A DNA stretch of 64,000 nt, from positions 186,001-250,000 of the forward strand of contig NZ_VTYQ01000003.1 in assembly GCF_013113835.1 (NCBI RefSeq). The letters run 5' to 3'. The position numbers and the translations under genes are program-made. Below the pieces are notes generated by a model. The model did no database searches. It had not been told where the DNA came from and saw nothing but the letters and a program-made list of their open reading frames with translations. Source of the stretch: Vibrio sp. RE88. Lineage in GTDB: Bacteria > Pseudomonadota > Gammaproteobacteria > Enterobacterales > Vibrionaceae. Shown in pieces: positions 53,520-61,886 of this stretch (position 1 is the first letter of the stretch; each line of letters opens with the position of its first letter).

Positions 53520-53897
53520 TTAGAAAGTAATGATCAACTCATCTTGCTGATGGCTTTCAATGTGAGTATTAGAACGGGTCCTCAGTTTTTCGATTTGTTC
53601 TCGCTCTAACTCATACGGCATAACCAGTTTCAGCTCTTCAATGCCTTCACTTCTTGCCAATTGCATCAGCGTCAGAATATTAGACTCATCACTTCTGCTG
53701 GCTGACAAGGATTTCATCGCCTGATCCCACAAGCGGTCTTCCGCCGATACCGCTTCTTTAATCGTGCTTTTCCAAGCCAAACTAAAGATGGGTGCGAAGG
53801 TACTCATTGCTTCTAAGAAGGTCCATTTCTTACTGCACGACGCGCCAAGAAAAGAGGTATAGTCGAATACAACACTTGTCTTGCCCTGATGTTCCAT
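53520..53897 (-). CDS. hypothetical protein (125 aa)
   Basis: A small protein of unrecognised family, starting MEHQGKTSVVFDYTSFLGASCSKKW. It is likely cytoplasmic and mixed helix and strand, with a Ser/Ala-rich middle and a Glu/Arg-rich C-terminal part. ATG at 53897 has AGAGGAG six bases upstream. A frame beginning 12 codons earlier is less likely. It is monocistronic with its own terminator, between the outer-membrane protein and the helicase gene. Confidence 0.65.
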   Translation of the reverse strand: MEHQGKTSVVFDYTSFLGASCSKKWTFLEAMSTFAPIFSLAWKSTIKEAVSAEDRLWDQAMKSLSASRSDESNILTLMQLARSEGIEELKLVMPYELEREQIEKLRTRSNTHIESHQQDELIITF

Positions 53898-54121
53898 ATC
53901 AATCTCCTCTGGTAGGCAACACAGTATCCTCAATATCGTCTATCGTTAGCCATATAGCAATAGGATATAAAACAATCATCTTTTATACCCATTTTTTCGG
54001 TCAAAAAGCTATATCAAAACCAACCCGATAACAAAAGATGCACAAGATAGAGACATGGGTAATCAGTTGCGTAATATTTCAGGGCCGAAATTTATCCCAA
54101 GCAAATGGATAATTATTCTGG

Positions 54122-56485
54122 CTAGCGGATATCAATAATCCGACTCGCTTTTTTGTATTGCACACGCCAGCCTGCCCATCTCGGCAGTTCCCAGCGTTTC
54201 GGGTCGCCTTTTCGCAAACCCGATTTATACACCACGTACACCAGTTTCTTCATTGGTTGATATTCAACGCTCAATTGCAGATCACCAATGTAGAGTTCGA
54301 ACGGGTACATGGCAGCAAACTCTTCATACTCCCAATAAGGGATACCTTCAAAAGGAAAATCGTCTGCGCTGAACATCGCTAGCTCCGACACATCCGTCAG
54401 TTCCAGTGTTTCGAGTTGTTCCGTAAACCAAGAGTCAAACGTCAACGATTCATGAATCGGCGAACCGGAGGATTTATCCAGTGATTGGTACAATTTCCAG
54501 TGTTCGATTTGTTGATGTCGCTGCTGAGCAAATCCCGGTAGCAGCTCTTCACGCTTAACGGCTTCGAGTAGTGGTTTAATCGCAAACTCGCCCTGTGCTT
54601 GGGCTTTTTTCGAGGCCACTTTTCGGCCAGCATACATCATATGGAGTTCGACATGGGGAACGTCGTTCACGCTGATCACATCGCCTTCCACCCAATCACC
54701 AATCTCCAACTTTTCAAAAAGAGATAGCCTGACTGGCATCGTCACAGTCGCAAGAGTCAGTGTTTGTTTAACACCACGGCCCGGTAAGCTGTGGGTATCC
54801 AGCACCAGTGCCGCCTCAATGTTGTCAGGCAAACGACTTGCACGGCCCAAAGTGACTTCCATTTGGCCGTTACCTAGTGCTTCGCGGCGCCGCTCTCTTC
54901 TGACAAACAGCAGCTCAGGATGCAGAGACGCGATTGCTTCAACCAACTCATTATGAGAGTAACGGGAAGCAACGCTAAGCTCAGGTAGCTCGAATGCTGC
55001 CCGCATTTGCTGACAAAGCGCCTGTGCATCTTTGAGCACTTCCTGATCAATGGTCACACCGGGAAGTACGTCTCCGCGCACCACTTTAATGGCTATTTCA
55101 GCGTCGCATCCCAAAGGCTCTTCTTTACCAAGCTGTTCTAGCGCTTCTTCATTTGACGATAAACGGTATAAGGATGCTGGTGTCGCCAGAACCGCGGTTA
55201 AATCCACCATGGCTTCTTGCAGCTTTCGATGTGGCATTCGAGTCACCAAATCAGCATACAAAGCATCAATCGGAAGCGGGTAAATACGTTGCCCATGCTG
55301 AGTCGCTAGACCAGATTCATCGATCGCACCCATTCCACGCAAAATGTTTGTTGCCTGAACAAACGACTTTTCTGGCAATGGTTCCAAAAAGCTCAGCCCA
55401 GAGAGAGGATGCCCACAACTGGCGGACGCCAGCATAGCTTCGGTGAGTGTTTCCCGATGAAGCTCTGGTGGCGTCACATCCGCTAACGCAGCGTGTTCGC
55501 CATACAAGCGAATACAGATACCATCCATCACCCTACCCGCTCGGCCGCTACGCTGTCTCGCACTCGCTTTGGAAATATGTTTTAGGCTCAGAGTAGTTTT
55601 ACCGTTTCTCTGCTCTGTACGTCGCTCCAAACCAGAATCAACCACGGCAACCACATTCGGTATGGTCAGTGAAGTTTCAGCAACGTTAGTTGCAAGCACC
55701 ACTTTCTGCTTCTCTTGCTGGTTAAGAGCAATCTCTCGCTGTTTATCTGTCACTGAAGCATGCAGCGGCGCCACTATCAACTCATCAATATGTGCGAGTG
55801 CGCTCTGACATTGGGTAATTTCTTTACGCCCAGGCAAGAAAACCAGAATATCACCATCCAGATCACGCAAACTTTCCACTTCTGCTCGGACTTTCTGCTC
55901 CAGATTTCGGCTATCCGGCAGTTGCCTTGAATCCCCAGCACGATGAGCAATGGCTACCTCAAAATTACGCCCCTTTGCCTGCAGACGTTCGGCACCGACA
56001 TAACGTGCAAGCTTCTCACCTTCAATGGTCGCAGAGGTAATCACTAAACGATGTTGATTGTGCTGGTTCAATAGTGCCACCAGCAAGTCGGTGTCCCAGC
56101 GGCGCTCATGAAACTCATCAACAATAATGGTATTGAAGTCGTTGAGCCGATTTTCAGAGTACCAACGTAGTGCAACACCCGGAGTCACGAAGACAATTTG
56201 CGTCTCCTCATCACAGCGGTTTTCCAGCTTAATCGAATACCCCACTGAACGGCCAAGCGGCTCATTTTTCTGCTCTGCGAGAAACTGTGCTAATGAAGTG
56301 CAGGCGATACGCCGAGGTTCAATTACTAACACTTTCCCCTGTTCCGCTGCCCATAGTGGTAATCGGGTTGATTTGCCCGAGCCAGTTTCCGCTTCTACTA
56401 TCATATGGTGAGCAGAAAGAAGGTTCAGAAAGTCGGTTTTGAGGGTATCTATAGGTAAGCTGAACATCGTTTGCGTTGAGATCAT
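54122..56485 (-). CDS. hrpB: ATP-dependent RNA helicase, HrpB-like
   Basis: A 787-residue DExH-box helicase. Walker A EAETGSGKST, motif II DEFHER, motif III SAT, and motif VI QRSGRAGR are visible. The C-terminal HrpB-type domain follows, with its conserved RWELPRWAGWRVQYKK end. E. coli HrpB has no firmly assigned substrate. Vibrio members show the same DEFH variant of the box. Upstream, no strong ribosome site is seen at the ATG used, and a second ATG (codon 7) is possible. Confidence 0.9.
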   Translation of the reverse strand: MISTQTMFSLPIDTLKTDFLNLLSAHHMIVEAETGSGKSTRLPLWAAEQGKVLVIEPRRIACTSLAQFLAEQKNEPLGRSVGYSIKLENRCDEETQIVFVTPGVALRWYSENRLNDFNTIIVDEFHERRWDTDLLVALLNQHNQHRLVITSATIEGEKLARYVGAERLQAKGRNFEVAIAHRAGDSRQLPDSRNLEQKVRAEVESLRDLDGDILVFLPGRKEITQCQSALAHIDELIVAPLHASVTDKQREIALNQQEKQKVVLATNVAETSLTIPNVVAVVDSGLERRTEQRNGKTTLSLKHISKASARQRSGRAGRVMDGICIRLYGEHAALADVTPPELHRETLTEAMLASASCGHPLSGLSFLEPLPEKSFVQATNILRGMGAIDESGLATQHGQRIYPLPIDALYADLVTRMPHRKLQEAMVDLTAVLATPASLYRLSSNEEALEQLGKEEPLGCDAEIAIKVVRGDVLPGVTIDQEVLKDAQALCQQMRAAFELPELSVASRYSHNELVEAIASLHPELLFVRRERRREALGNGQMEVTLGRASRLPDNIEAALVLDTHSLPGRGVKQTLTLATVTMPVRLSLFEKLEIGDWVEGDVISVNDVPHVELHMMYAGRKVASKKAQAQGEFAIKPLLEAVKREELLPGFAQQRHQQIEHWKLYQSLDKSSGSPIHESLTFDSWFTEQLETLELTDVSELAMFSADDFPFEGIPYWEYEEFAAMYPFELYIGDLQLSVEYQPMKKLVYVVYKSGLRKGDPKRWELPRWAGWRVQYKKASRIIDIR

Positions 56486-56611
56486 GGAAAAGGCGGAAAG
56501 TATATACTTAATCTGTGCCAGAATGCATGAATATTCGGTTTACAATATGATCACTAATCCCTATCATTTTCTGGTTCCCGTTCCTTAAGACCCTACGACA
56601 ATAGGCAAGTG

Positions 56612-58300
56612 ATGAATAACGACAAACGCCCCTTATATATTCCTTTCGCTGGTCCAGCGCTTCTTAGTACGCCTCTTCTCAATAAAGGCAGTGCATTCTC
56701 AGCGGAAGAGAGAGCATCTTTTAACCTGGAAGGTTTGTTACCAGAAACAACTGAAACAATTCAGGAACAAGTGGAACGTGCTTACCAGCAGTATCGCAAC
56801 TTTGAAAGCGATATGGATAAACACATCTACCTGCGTAATATTCAGGATACTAACGAAACCCTGTTCTACCGCTTAGTGCAGAACCACGTTTCTGAAATGA
56901 TGCCTATCATCTACACACCAACTGTAGGTGCGGCATGTGAAAACTTCTCTAACATCTACCGCCGTGGCCGTGGTCTTTTTGTCTCTTACGCTAACCGCGA
57001 CCGCATCGATGACCTACTTAACAATGCATCCAACCACAACGTAAAAGTCATCGTTGTAACGGATGGTGAGCGTATTCTTGGTCTTGGTGACCAAGGCATT
57101 GGTGGTATGGGTATTCCTATCGGTAAGCTGGCTCTATATACCGCGTGTGGCGGTATCAGCCCAGCTTACACGCTGCCAATCGTACTGGATGTCGGTACTA
57201 ATAACCCTCAGCGCCTTGCAGACCCAATGTATATGGGCTGGCGTCATCCACGTATTACTGGTTCTGAATACGATGCATTCGTTGAAGAGTTTATTCAGGC
57301 GGTTCAGCGCCGCTGGCCAGATGCCCTTATCCAGTTCGAAGATTTCGCACAGAAAAATGCAATGCCTCTGCTAGAGCGCTACAAAGATCGCATTTGTTGC
57401 TTTAACGATGATATTCAGGGTACAGCTGCTGTTACTGTTGGCTCACTACTGGCAGCATGTCAGGCAGCGGGCACGCAACTGTCTGAGCAGCGTGTAACTT
57501 TCCTTGGTGCTGGTTCTGCAGGTTGTGGTATCGCAGAAGCGATCATTGCTCAAATGGTGTCGGAAGGTATCTCTGACGAGCAAGCACGCTCTCAGGTATA
57601 CATGGTTGACCGTTGGGGCCTACTGCAAGAAGGCATGCCTAACCTGCTCGACTTCCAACAACGCCTTGTTCAGAAGCACAGCAACACGGGTGACTGGGAA
57701 GCGGAAGGCAATGGTTACTCACTGCTTGACGTTATGCGCAACGCAAAACCAACGGTGCTTATCGGTGTATCTGGCGCGCCTGGTTTGTTCAGTGAAGATG
57801 TTATCAAAGAGATGCATAAACACTGCTCTCGCCCGATCGTATTCCCACTGTCGAACCCAACCAGCCGTGTGGAAGCTACACCGCATGACATTATCCGTTG
57901 GACAAACGGCGAAGCTTTGGTCGCGACAGGCAGCCCATTTGATCCGGTTGTATTCGAAGGTAAGACGTTCCCAATCGCTCAATGTAACAACAGCTACATT
58001 TTCCCAGGCATTGGTTTAGGTGTACTCGCCGTACAGGCGAAACGCGTTACTGACGAAATGCTTATGGAATCAAGCCGTGCGCTAGCGACATGCTCTCCTT
58101 TGGCGATCAATGGTCAAGGTGCGCTATTGCCGCCTCTTGAAGCGATCCACTCGGTATCGAAGAAGATCGCCTTTGCGGTAGCGAAGAAAGCCATCGAACA
58201 AGGTGTTGCGCTAGAAATCACAGACGAAGCACTGGAAGAAGCGATTGAAAACCACTTCTGGCAACCAGTTTACCGTCGTTACAAGCGTACTTCATTCTAA
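56612..58300 (+). CDS. maeA: NAD-dependent malic enzyme
   Basis: Oxidatively decarboxylates malate to pyruvate with NAD (562 aa, the size of E. coli SfcA/MaeA). Signature regions: [21 protein letters not shown], the [12 protein letters not shown] segment, the Rossmann motif [13 protein letters not shown], and [15 protein letters not shown] 56612 is chosen over the GTG at 56609. It is followed at once by a terminator. It is functionally related to fumA and aspC at other places in the window but not linked to them in an operon. Confidence 0.95.
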   Translation: MNNDKRPLYIPFAGPALLSTPLLNKGSAFSAEERASFNLEGLLPETTETIQEQVERAYQQYRNFESDMDKHIYLRNIQDTNETLFYRLVQNHVSEMMPIIYTPTVGAACENFSNIYRRGRGLFVSYANRDRIDDLLNNASNHNVKVIVVTDGERILGLGDQGIGGMGIPIGKLALYTACGGISPAYTLPIVLDVGTNNPQRLADPMYMGWRHPRITGSEYDAFVEEFIQAVQRRWPDALIQFEDFAQKNAMPLLERYKDRICCFNDDIQGTAAVTVGSLLAACQAAGTQLSEQRVTFLGAGSAGCGIAEAIIAQMVSEGISDEQARSQVYMVDRWGLLQEGMPNLLDFQQRLVQKHSNTGDWEAEGNGYSLLDVMRNAKPTVLIGVSGAPGLFSEDVIKEMHKHCSRPIVFPLSNPTSRVEATPHDIIRWTNGEALVATGSPFDPVVFEGKTFPIAQCNNSYIFPGIGLGVLAVQAKRVTDEMLMESSRALATCSPLAINGQGALLPPLEAIHSVSKKIAFAVAKKAIEQGVALEITDEALEEAIENHFWQPVYRRYKRTSF

Positions 58301-58315
58301 TTTCTATATTGATTC

Positions 58316-58341
58316 AGCCCCTGGTGACAGGGGCTTTTTTG
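58316..58341 (+). terminator. terminator of maeA
   Basis: A stem AGCCCCTG/CAGGGGCT with loop GTGA, followed by six T. It ends just before the start of the DUF3392 gene. Confidence 0.88.
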
Positions 58342-58344
58342 TTT

Positions 58345-58674
58345 ATGATGATTTTTGAATTCCTTTCCCCTGCGGGAAAATACCTACTTCCTTATTTAAC
58401 TGAAATATCAACAGCTTTGATTGCTTGCTTCCTTGTGATGGCGGGGGGCGAGGTCAACACTTTGCTAAGAAGAACGCTGCGAAACCACAACTTTGTACTC
58501 AGAACCGTAGTATTTGTCTTGATTAACGCCTTTGGTTACGGCTTAATCATTGTTAAAGCAACCCCTTACCTCGCTCGGACATTGCGTGATATGGACGCTG
58601 GCATCATGTTCTCCATTATTATTGTCAGCTTTATATTGATTGGTTCATGGGCTCAACGGAATCGACAAATTTAG
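58345..58674 (+). CDS. DUF3392 family membrane protein
   Basis: A hydrophobic protein of 109 residues with about three membrane segments. The EFLSPAGKYLLPYLTEISTALIACFLVMAGG start and NAFGYGLIIVKATPYL are conserved in DUF3392 proteins of Vibrio as I recall. ATG 58345 or 58348 is proposed because earlier in-frame codons lie inside the maeA terminator. No good ribosome site is visible. Translation may rely on read-through of the terminator or on a leaderless start. Its 3' end overlaps sanA by 28 bp. Confidence 0.75.
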   Translation: MMIFEFLSPAGKYLLPYLTEISTALIACFLVMAGGEVNTLLRRTLRNHNFVLRTVVFVLINAFGYGLIIVKATPYLARTLRDMDAGIMFSIIIVSFILIGSWAQRNRQI

Positions 58675-59420
58675 TGCGAAGACTCTTTCACAGACCTAAA
58701 CCCTCTGACCATTATTTGGCCTACGCGCTAAAGGGGCTTCGCTATATCCCACTCTTGCTTATCTGTGCGGCTATTTCCCTGTTCTTGATTGATCGTTGGG
58801 TCTCTTATCAAACCAAAGATCAGCTCTATACCAACACAGAACAAATCGGCAATTTCGATGTTGCCGTTGTGCTGGGAACGAGTAAATATCTCGGTAAGAT
58901 CCTCAATGATTACTACACCAATCGTATTAACGCCGCGATTGATTTATACCAAAATGACAAAGTCGATAATTTTCTGTTAAGCGGTGACAATGCTCACCGT
59001 TCTTACAACGAACCTTGGACAATGAAGCGTGACTTGCTTAAAGCGGAAGTGCCAGAGAATCATATCTATCTCGATTACGCTGGATTCCGCACCCTCGATT
59101 CTATTGTTCGCGCAAAAGAGATTTTCGACACTGATAACTTCTTGATCATCACACAAAAGTTCCATTGCGAGCGAGCATTATTCATCGCCAATTTTCACAA
59201 TATCAACGCCAAGTGCTTCGCAGTACCGGGGCCATCAACACACTCTGGTTATCAAATAAGGTTGAGAGAAGTATTTGCCCGCGCTAAAGCCGTGCTTGAC
59301 CTGTATATCACCCGAGCCAAACCAAAGTTCCTTGGTCCTAAAGAGCCGATTAATACAAACGAAGCTGAGCAGATCGTGGTTGAAGAAAGTGTAATGGAAG
59401 AGGAAGCGGCTACGAACTGA
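58647..59420 (+). CDS. sanA: SanA-like DUF218 membrane protein
   Basis: A 257-residue protein with one N-terminal membrane segment (about 33-50) and a DUF218 domain (FDVAVVLGTSKYLG, NFLLSGDNAHRSYNEPWTM, LIITQKFHCERALFIA). E. coli SanA affects envelope integrity and vancomycin entry at raised temperature. The C-terminal tail is acidic. The start overlaps the DUF3392 gene by 28 bp. An internal GTG at 58674 directly abuts that gene's stop. Convergent with the cyclase gene, overlapping it by 11 bp. Confidence 0.88.
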   Translation: MGSTESTNLVRRLFHRPKPSDHYLAYALKGLRYIPLLLICAAISLFLIDRWVSYQTKDQLYTNTEQIGNFDVAVVLGTSKYLGKILNDYYTNRINAAIDLYQNDKVDNFLLSGDNAHRSYNEPWTMKRDLLKAEVPENHIYLDYAGFRTLDSIVRAKEIFDTDNFLIITQKFHCERALFIANFHNINAKCFAVPGPSTHSGYQIRLREVFARAKAVLDLYITRAKPKFLGPKEPINTNEAEQIVVEESVMEEEAATN

Positions 59421-60711
59421 TTTCAACTCGGTTGCGCCCGTTAGTTTTTGCTTGGTACAAAGCTTCATCTGCTCGGGTCAGCATTTCCGTCGTTCCTTCG
59501 CTTGTAAGGGATGCAACCCCGAGGCTGGTCGTTAACTTGTCACCATGCACCCAGCTATGCGTTTCCACTTTCTCTCGAATATCTTCTGCCACCTGCACCA
59601 CTTCATCCAAAACTAAGTCCGGACAAAAAACGACAAACTCTTCACCGCCCCAGCGTACCAAATGATCATCAGAACGTAACTGGGTAAGAACGACCATGGT
59701 AAATTCACGCAAGATGTCATCCCCCATTGCGTGCCCATATTTGTCGTTGATCTGTTTGAAGAAATCGATATCTAGATAGATGACAGATAAAGCTTTGCCG
59801 TGTTCACCATGGTATTCGCTGTTTAGCCAGTCGCGAATAGCGTGGCGATTCATTGCCCCTGTGAGGGCATCTCGATGAGCCAGATCCGCAAACTCGACAT
59901 TCTTTTGTCTCAGCCTTTCATTCATTTCCTTGAGGTGGCCCTGACGTTGCTGTACCGATAGCACCAACTTCTGGCTTCGTCTCAGCTCACTAATACTGTA
60001 AATCAAACCTAAACCGACCCACACAACCAGTAAACACAACATCAGGGTTTCGCCAGAGATATAACTGCCGATAAATTCGATGCTGTTGATCGTCATCTTG
60101 TACTGACCAGAATACCAGTCTGTACCAGTGGCAAGTTCAATCAGAGTAATATTGCTGAATTCAGGCGCTGCATGCCGAACTGGGATCTTGTTGTCCACTA
60201 ACCACCACGTCATCACCTGCATACTGCTTAGCGGCACGTCAATTGAGCCGTTGCCATTCCCCGGTGTGTATTCAATACCATTAAACTTGAGCGTATAGGC
60301 ATCCTCAGCAGAGGAGTAAGCCGAATTGTAGTTTCTTAGGTAGAAGCGCATTGACGGGTTAGGTGGAAAGCGTGGATCCAACTGCTTAAAGTCGATATTA
60401 AGTCTGGCGGTGTGATACTTTTCGAGATTAATGCCTTCATCTGCAGCGATAAAGCGTTTGATTGAAATGCCACAATAAGGCCATTCATACTGGTCAGTTT
60501 CAACGAGTTCACAGTTGAGAATGGCTTTTTGGTCTTCGACAACTAGGTTGCTCACCGAGGAGCCTCCCTGTTCACTGTCATCGGTTGTCTCGTAAATAAA
60601 CGAGTCAGGCGATACGCTGTACACACGTGTGTCACCGTATACCCAATAAAGCTGAACAATCAACGCGGTCAAAATGACCAGTATAAATACGACTTTATGA
60701 ATCGCTTTCAA
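59410..60711 (-). CDS. diguanylate cyclase (GGDEF), membrane-bound
   Basis: A 433-residue protein with an N-terminal membrane segment (about 7-25), a periplasmic region of about 190 residues, a second segment (about 221-242), a short coiled coil, and a GGDEF domain (about 275-430). The active loop is GGEEF. The inhibitory RxxD site is present as RSDD five residues earlier, so feedback control by c-di-GMP is expected. This contrasts with the soluble cyclase at 22.5 kb. The periplasmic fold is not recognised. Confidence 0.9.
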   Translation of the reverse strand: MKAIHKVVFILVILTALIVQLYWVYGDTRVYSVSPDSFIYETTDDSEQGGSSVSNLVVEDQKAILNCELVETDQYEWPYCGISIKRFIAADEGINLEKYHTARLNIDFKQLDPRFPPNPSMRFYLRNYNSAYSSAEDAYTLKFNGIEYTPGNGNGSIDVPLSSMQVMTWWLVDNKIPVRHAAPEFSNITLIELATGTDWYSGQYKMTINSIEFIGSYISGETLMLCLLVVWVGLGLIYSISELRRSQKLVLSVQQRQGHLKEMNERLRQKNVEFADLAHRDALTGAMNRHAIRDWLNSEYHGEHGKALSVIYLDIDFFKQINDKYGHAMGDDILREFTMVVLTQLRSDDHLVRWGGEEFVVFCPDLVLDEVVQVAEDIREKVETHSWVHGDKLTTSLGVASLTSEGTTEMLTRADEALYQAKTNGRNRVEISS

Positions 60712-60989
60712 TGTAATGACCTTAATGATTCCTATCTTTTCGCGGCAGAACTTTGCTAGCCCGGAATCTTATTATGTTAATGGCTAATGTGTGTGGCTTT
60801 CCCTGATGTTGAAAGACATAAATACGAGTAAGCTCAATAATTCTCTTTGTAAAGACTAGCACTTTTGTATGGTAACGAAGCTAGTATTATTGCCGAATCG
60901 CTTTCTCTGCTACACTAGCTCTGAGTAAAACAGCTCGACTAAAACACCAATCCATATAAGAGCTGTAAAATATAAAAAAGAGCAATGTC

Positions 60990-61814
60990 ATGTCTTTAAT
61001 CGCAAAAGGTACGCTGAGTAAAATGCGTGCTTCCTTAGATGGTGAGGTTCACTATCGTCTTCCGGTTGGCGAAGAACTCGTCGATCTCAAACCTTTTATC
61101 GGCCAGAGCATCACCTTGACTCACACGGGCAACATTTTTTGTAGCTCTTGTGGGAAAAAGACTAAGAAGAGCTATTCCCAAGGTCACTGTTTTGTATGCA
61201 TGAAAAAACTCGCCAGCTGCGATATGTGCATTATGAAACCTGAAACGTGTCACTATGATCAAGGCACATGTCGCGAGCCGCAGTGGGGCGAAGATAACTG
61301 CATGGTTGATCATTTCGTCTATCTTTCGAATACATCTAGCCTCAAAGTCGGAATTACCCGCCATACACAGATCCCGACACGTTGGATTGATCAAGGGGCA
61401 ACCCAAGGTCTACCAATATTCAAAGTAAAGACTCGTCAGATCTCAGGGCTGATAGAAGTTGAGTTGGCAAAGCACATTGCAGATAAAACTAACTGGCGAA
61501 CTTTGTTGAAAGAAGATGGCGAACCAATGCCACTTGAAGAGAAGTTTGCAGAGCTATTGCCTTTGGTTGAGGACAAAATCGCTGAGATCAAACAGCAATT
61601 CGGTGATGATGCGATTGAGATACTCAGCGCTGATATCACCTCCATCAGCTACCCAGTTTTGCAGCACCCGACAAAAATCACGTCGCATAATTTTGATAAG
61701 AACCCTGAAGTGACTGGCGTCTTACAGGGGATCAAAGGTCAGTATATGATTTTTGATACTGGTGTTATCAACATCCGCAAATTCACTTCCTACGAAGTGG
61801 AAGTCAGCGCTTAA
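60990..61814 (+). CDS. DUF2797 family protein
   Basis: A 274-residue cytoplasmic protein. The N-terminal half is rich in paired Cys (CSSCGKK, CFVCMKK, CDMCIMK and two further Cys), suggesting two or more zinc sites. The middle (YLSNTSSLKVGITRHTQIPTRWIDQGA) looks like a GIY-YIG-like nuclease fold fragment. The family is found across gamma-proteobacteria, with no assigned role that I can recall. It is monocistronic, upstream of a bidirectional terminator shared with the M16 protease gene. Confidence 0.82.
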   Translation: MSLIAKGTLSKMRASLDGEVHYRLPVGEELVDLKPFIGQSITLTHTGNIFCSSCGKKTKKSYSQGHCFVCMKKLASCDMCIMKPETCHYDQGTCREPQWGEDNCMVDHFVYLSNTSSLKVGITRHTQIPTRWIDQGATQGLPIFKVKTRQISGLIEVELAKHIADKTNWRTLLKEDGEPMPLEEKFAELLPLVEDKIAEIKQQFGDDAIEILSADITSISYPVLQHPTKITSHNFDKNPEVTGVLQGIKGQYMIFDTGVINIRKFTSYEVEVSA

Positions 61815-61838
61815 TTCAAAGATACATTGAATTAACTA

Positions 61839-61876
61839 AAAAGCCCTTTCACTAAAAAATGAAAGGGCTTTTTGTC
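61839..61876. terminator. bidirectional terminator
   Basis: A stem AAAAAGCCCTTTCA/TGAAAGGGCTTTTT around CTAAAAAA, between convergent genes. Confidence 0.88.
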
Positions 61877-61886
61877 ATACGGAGGC

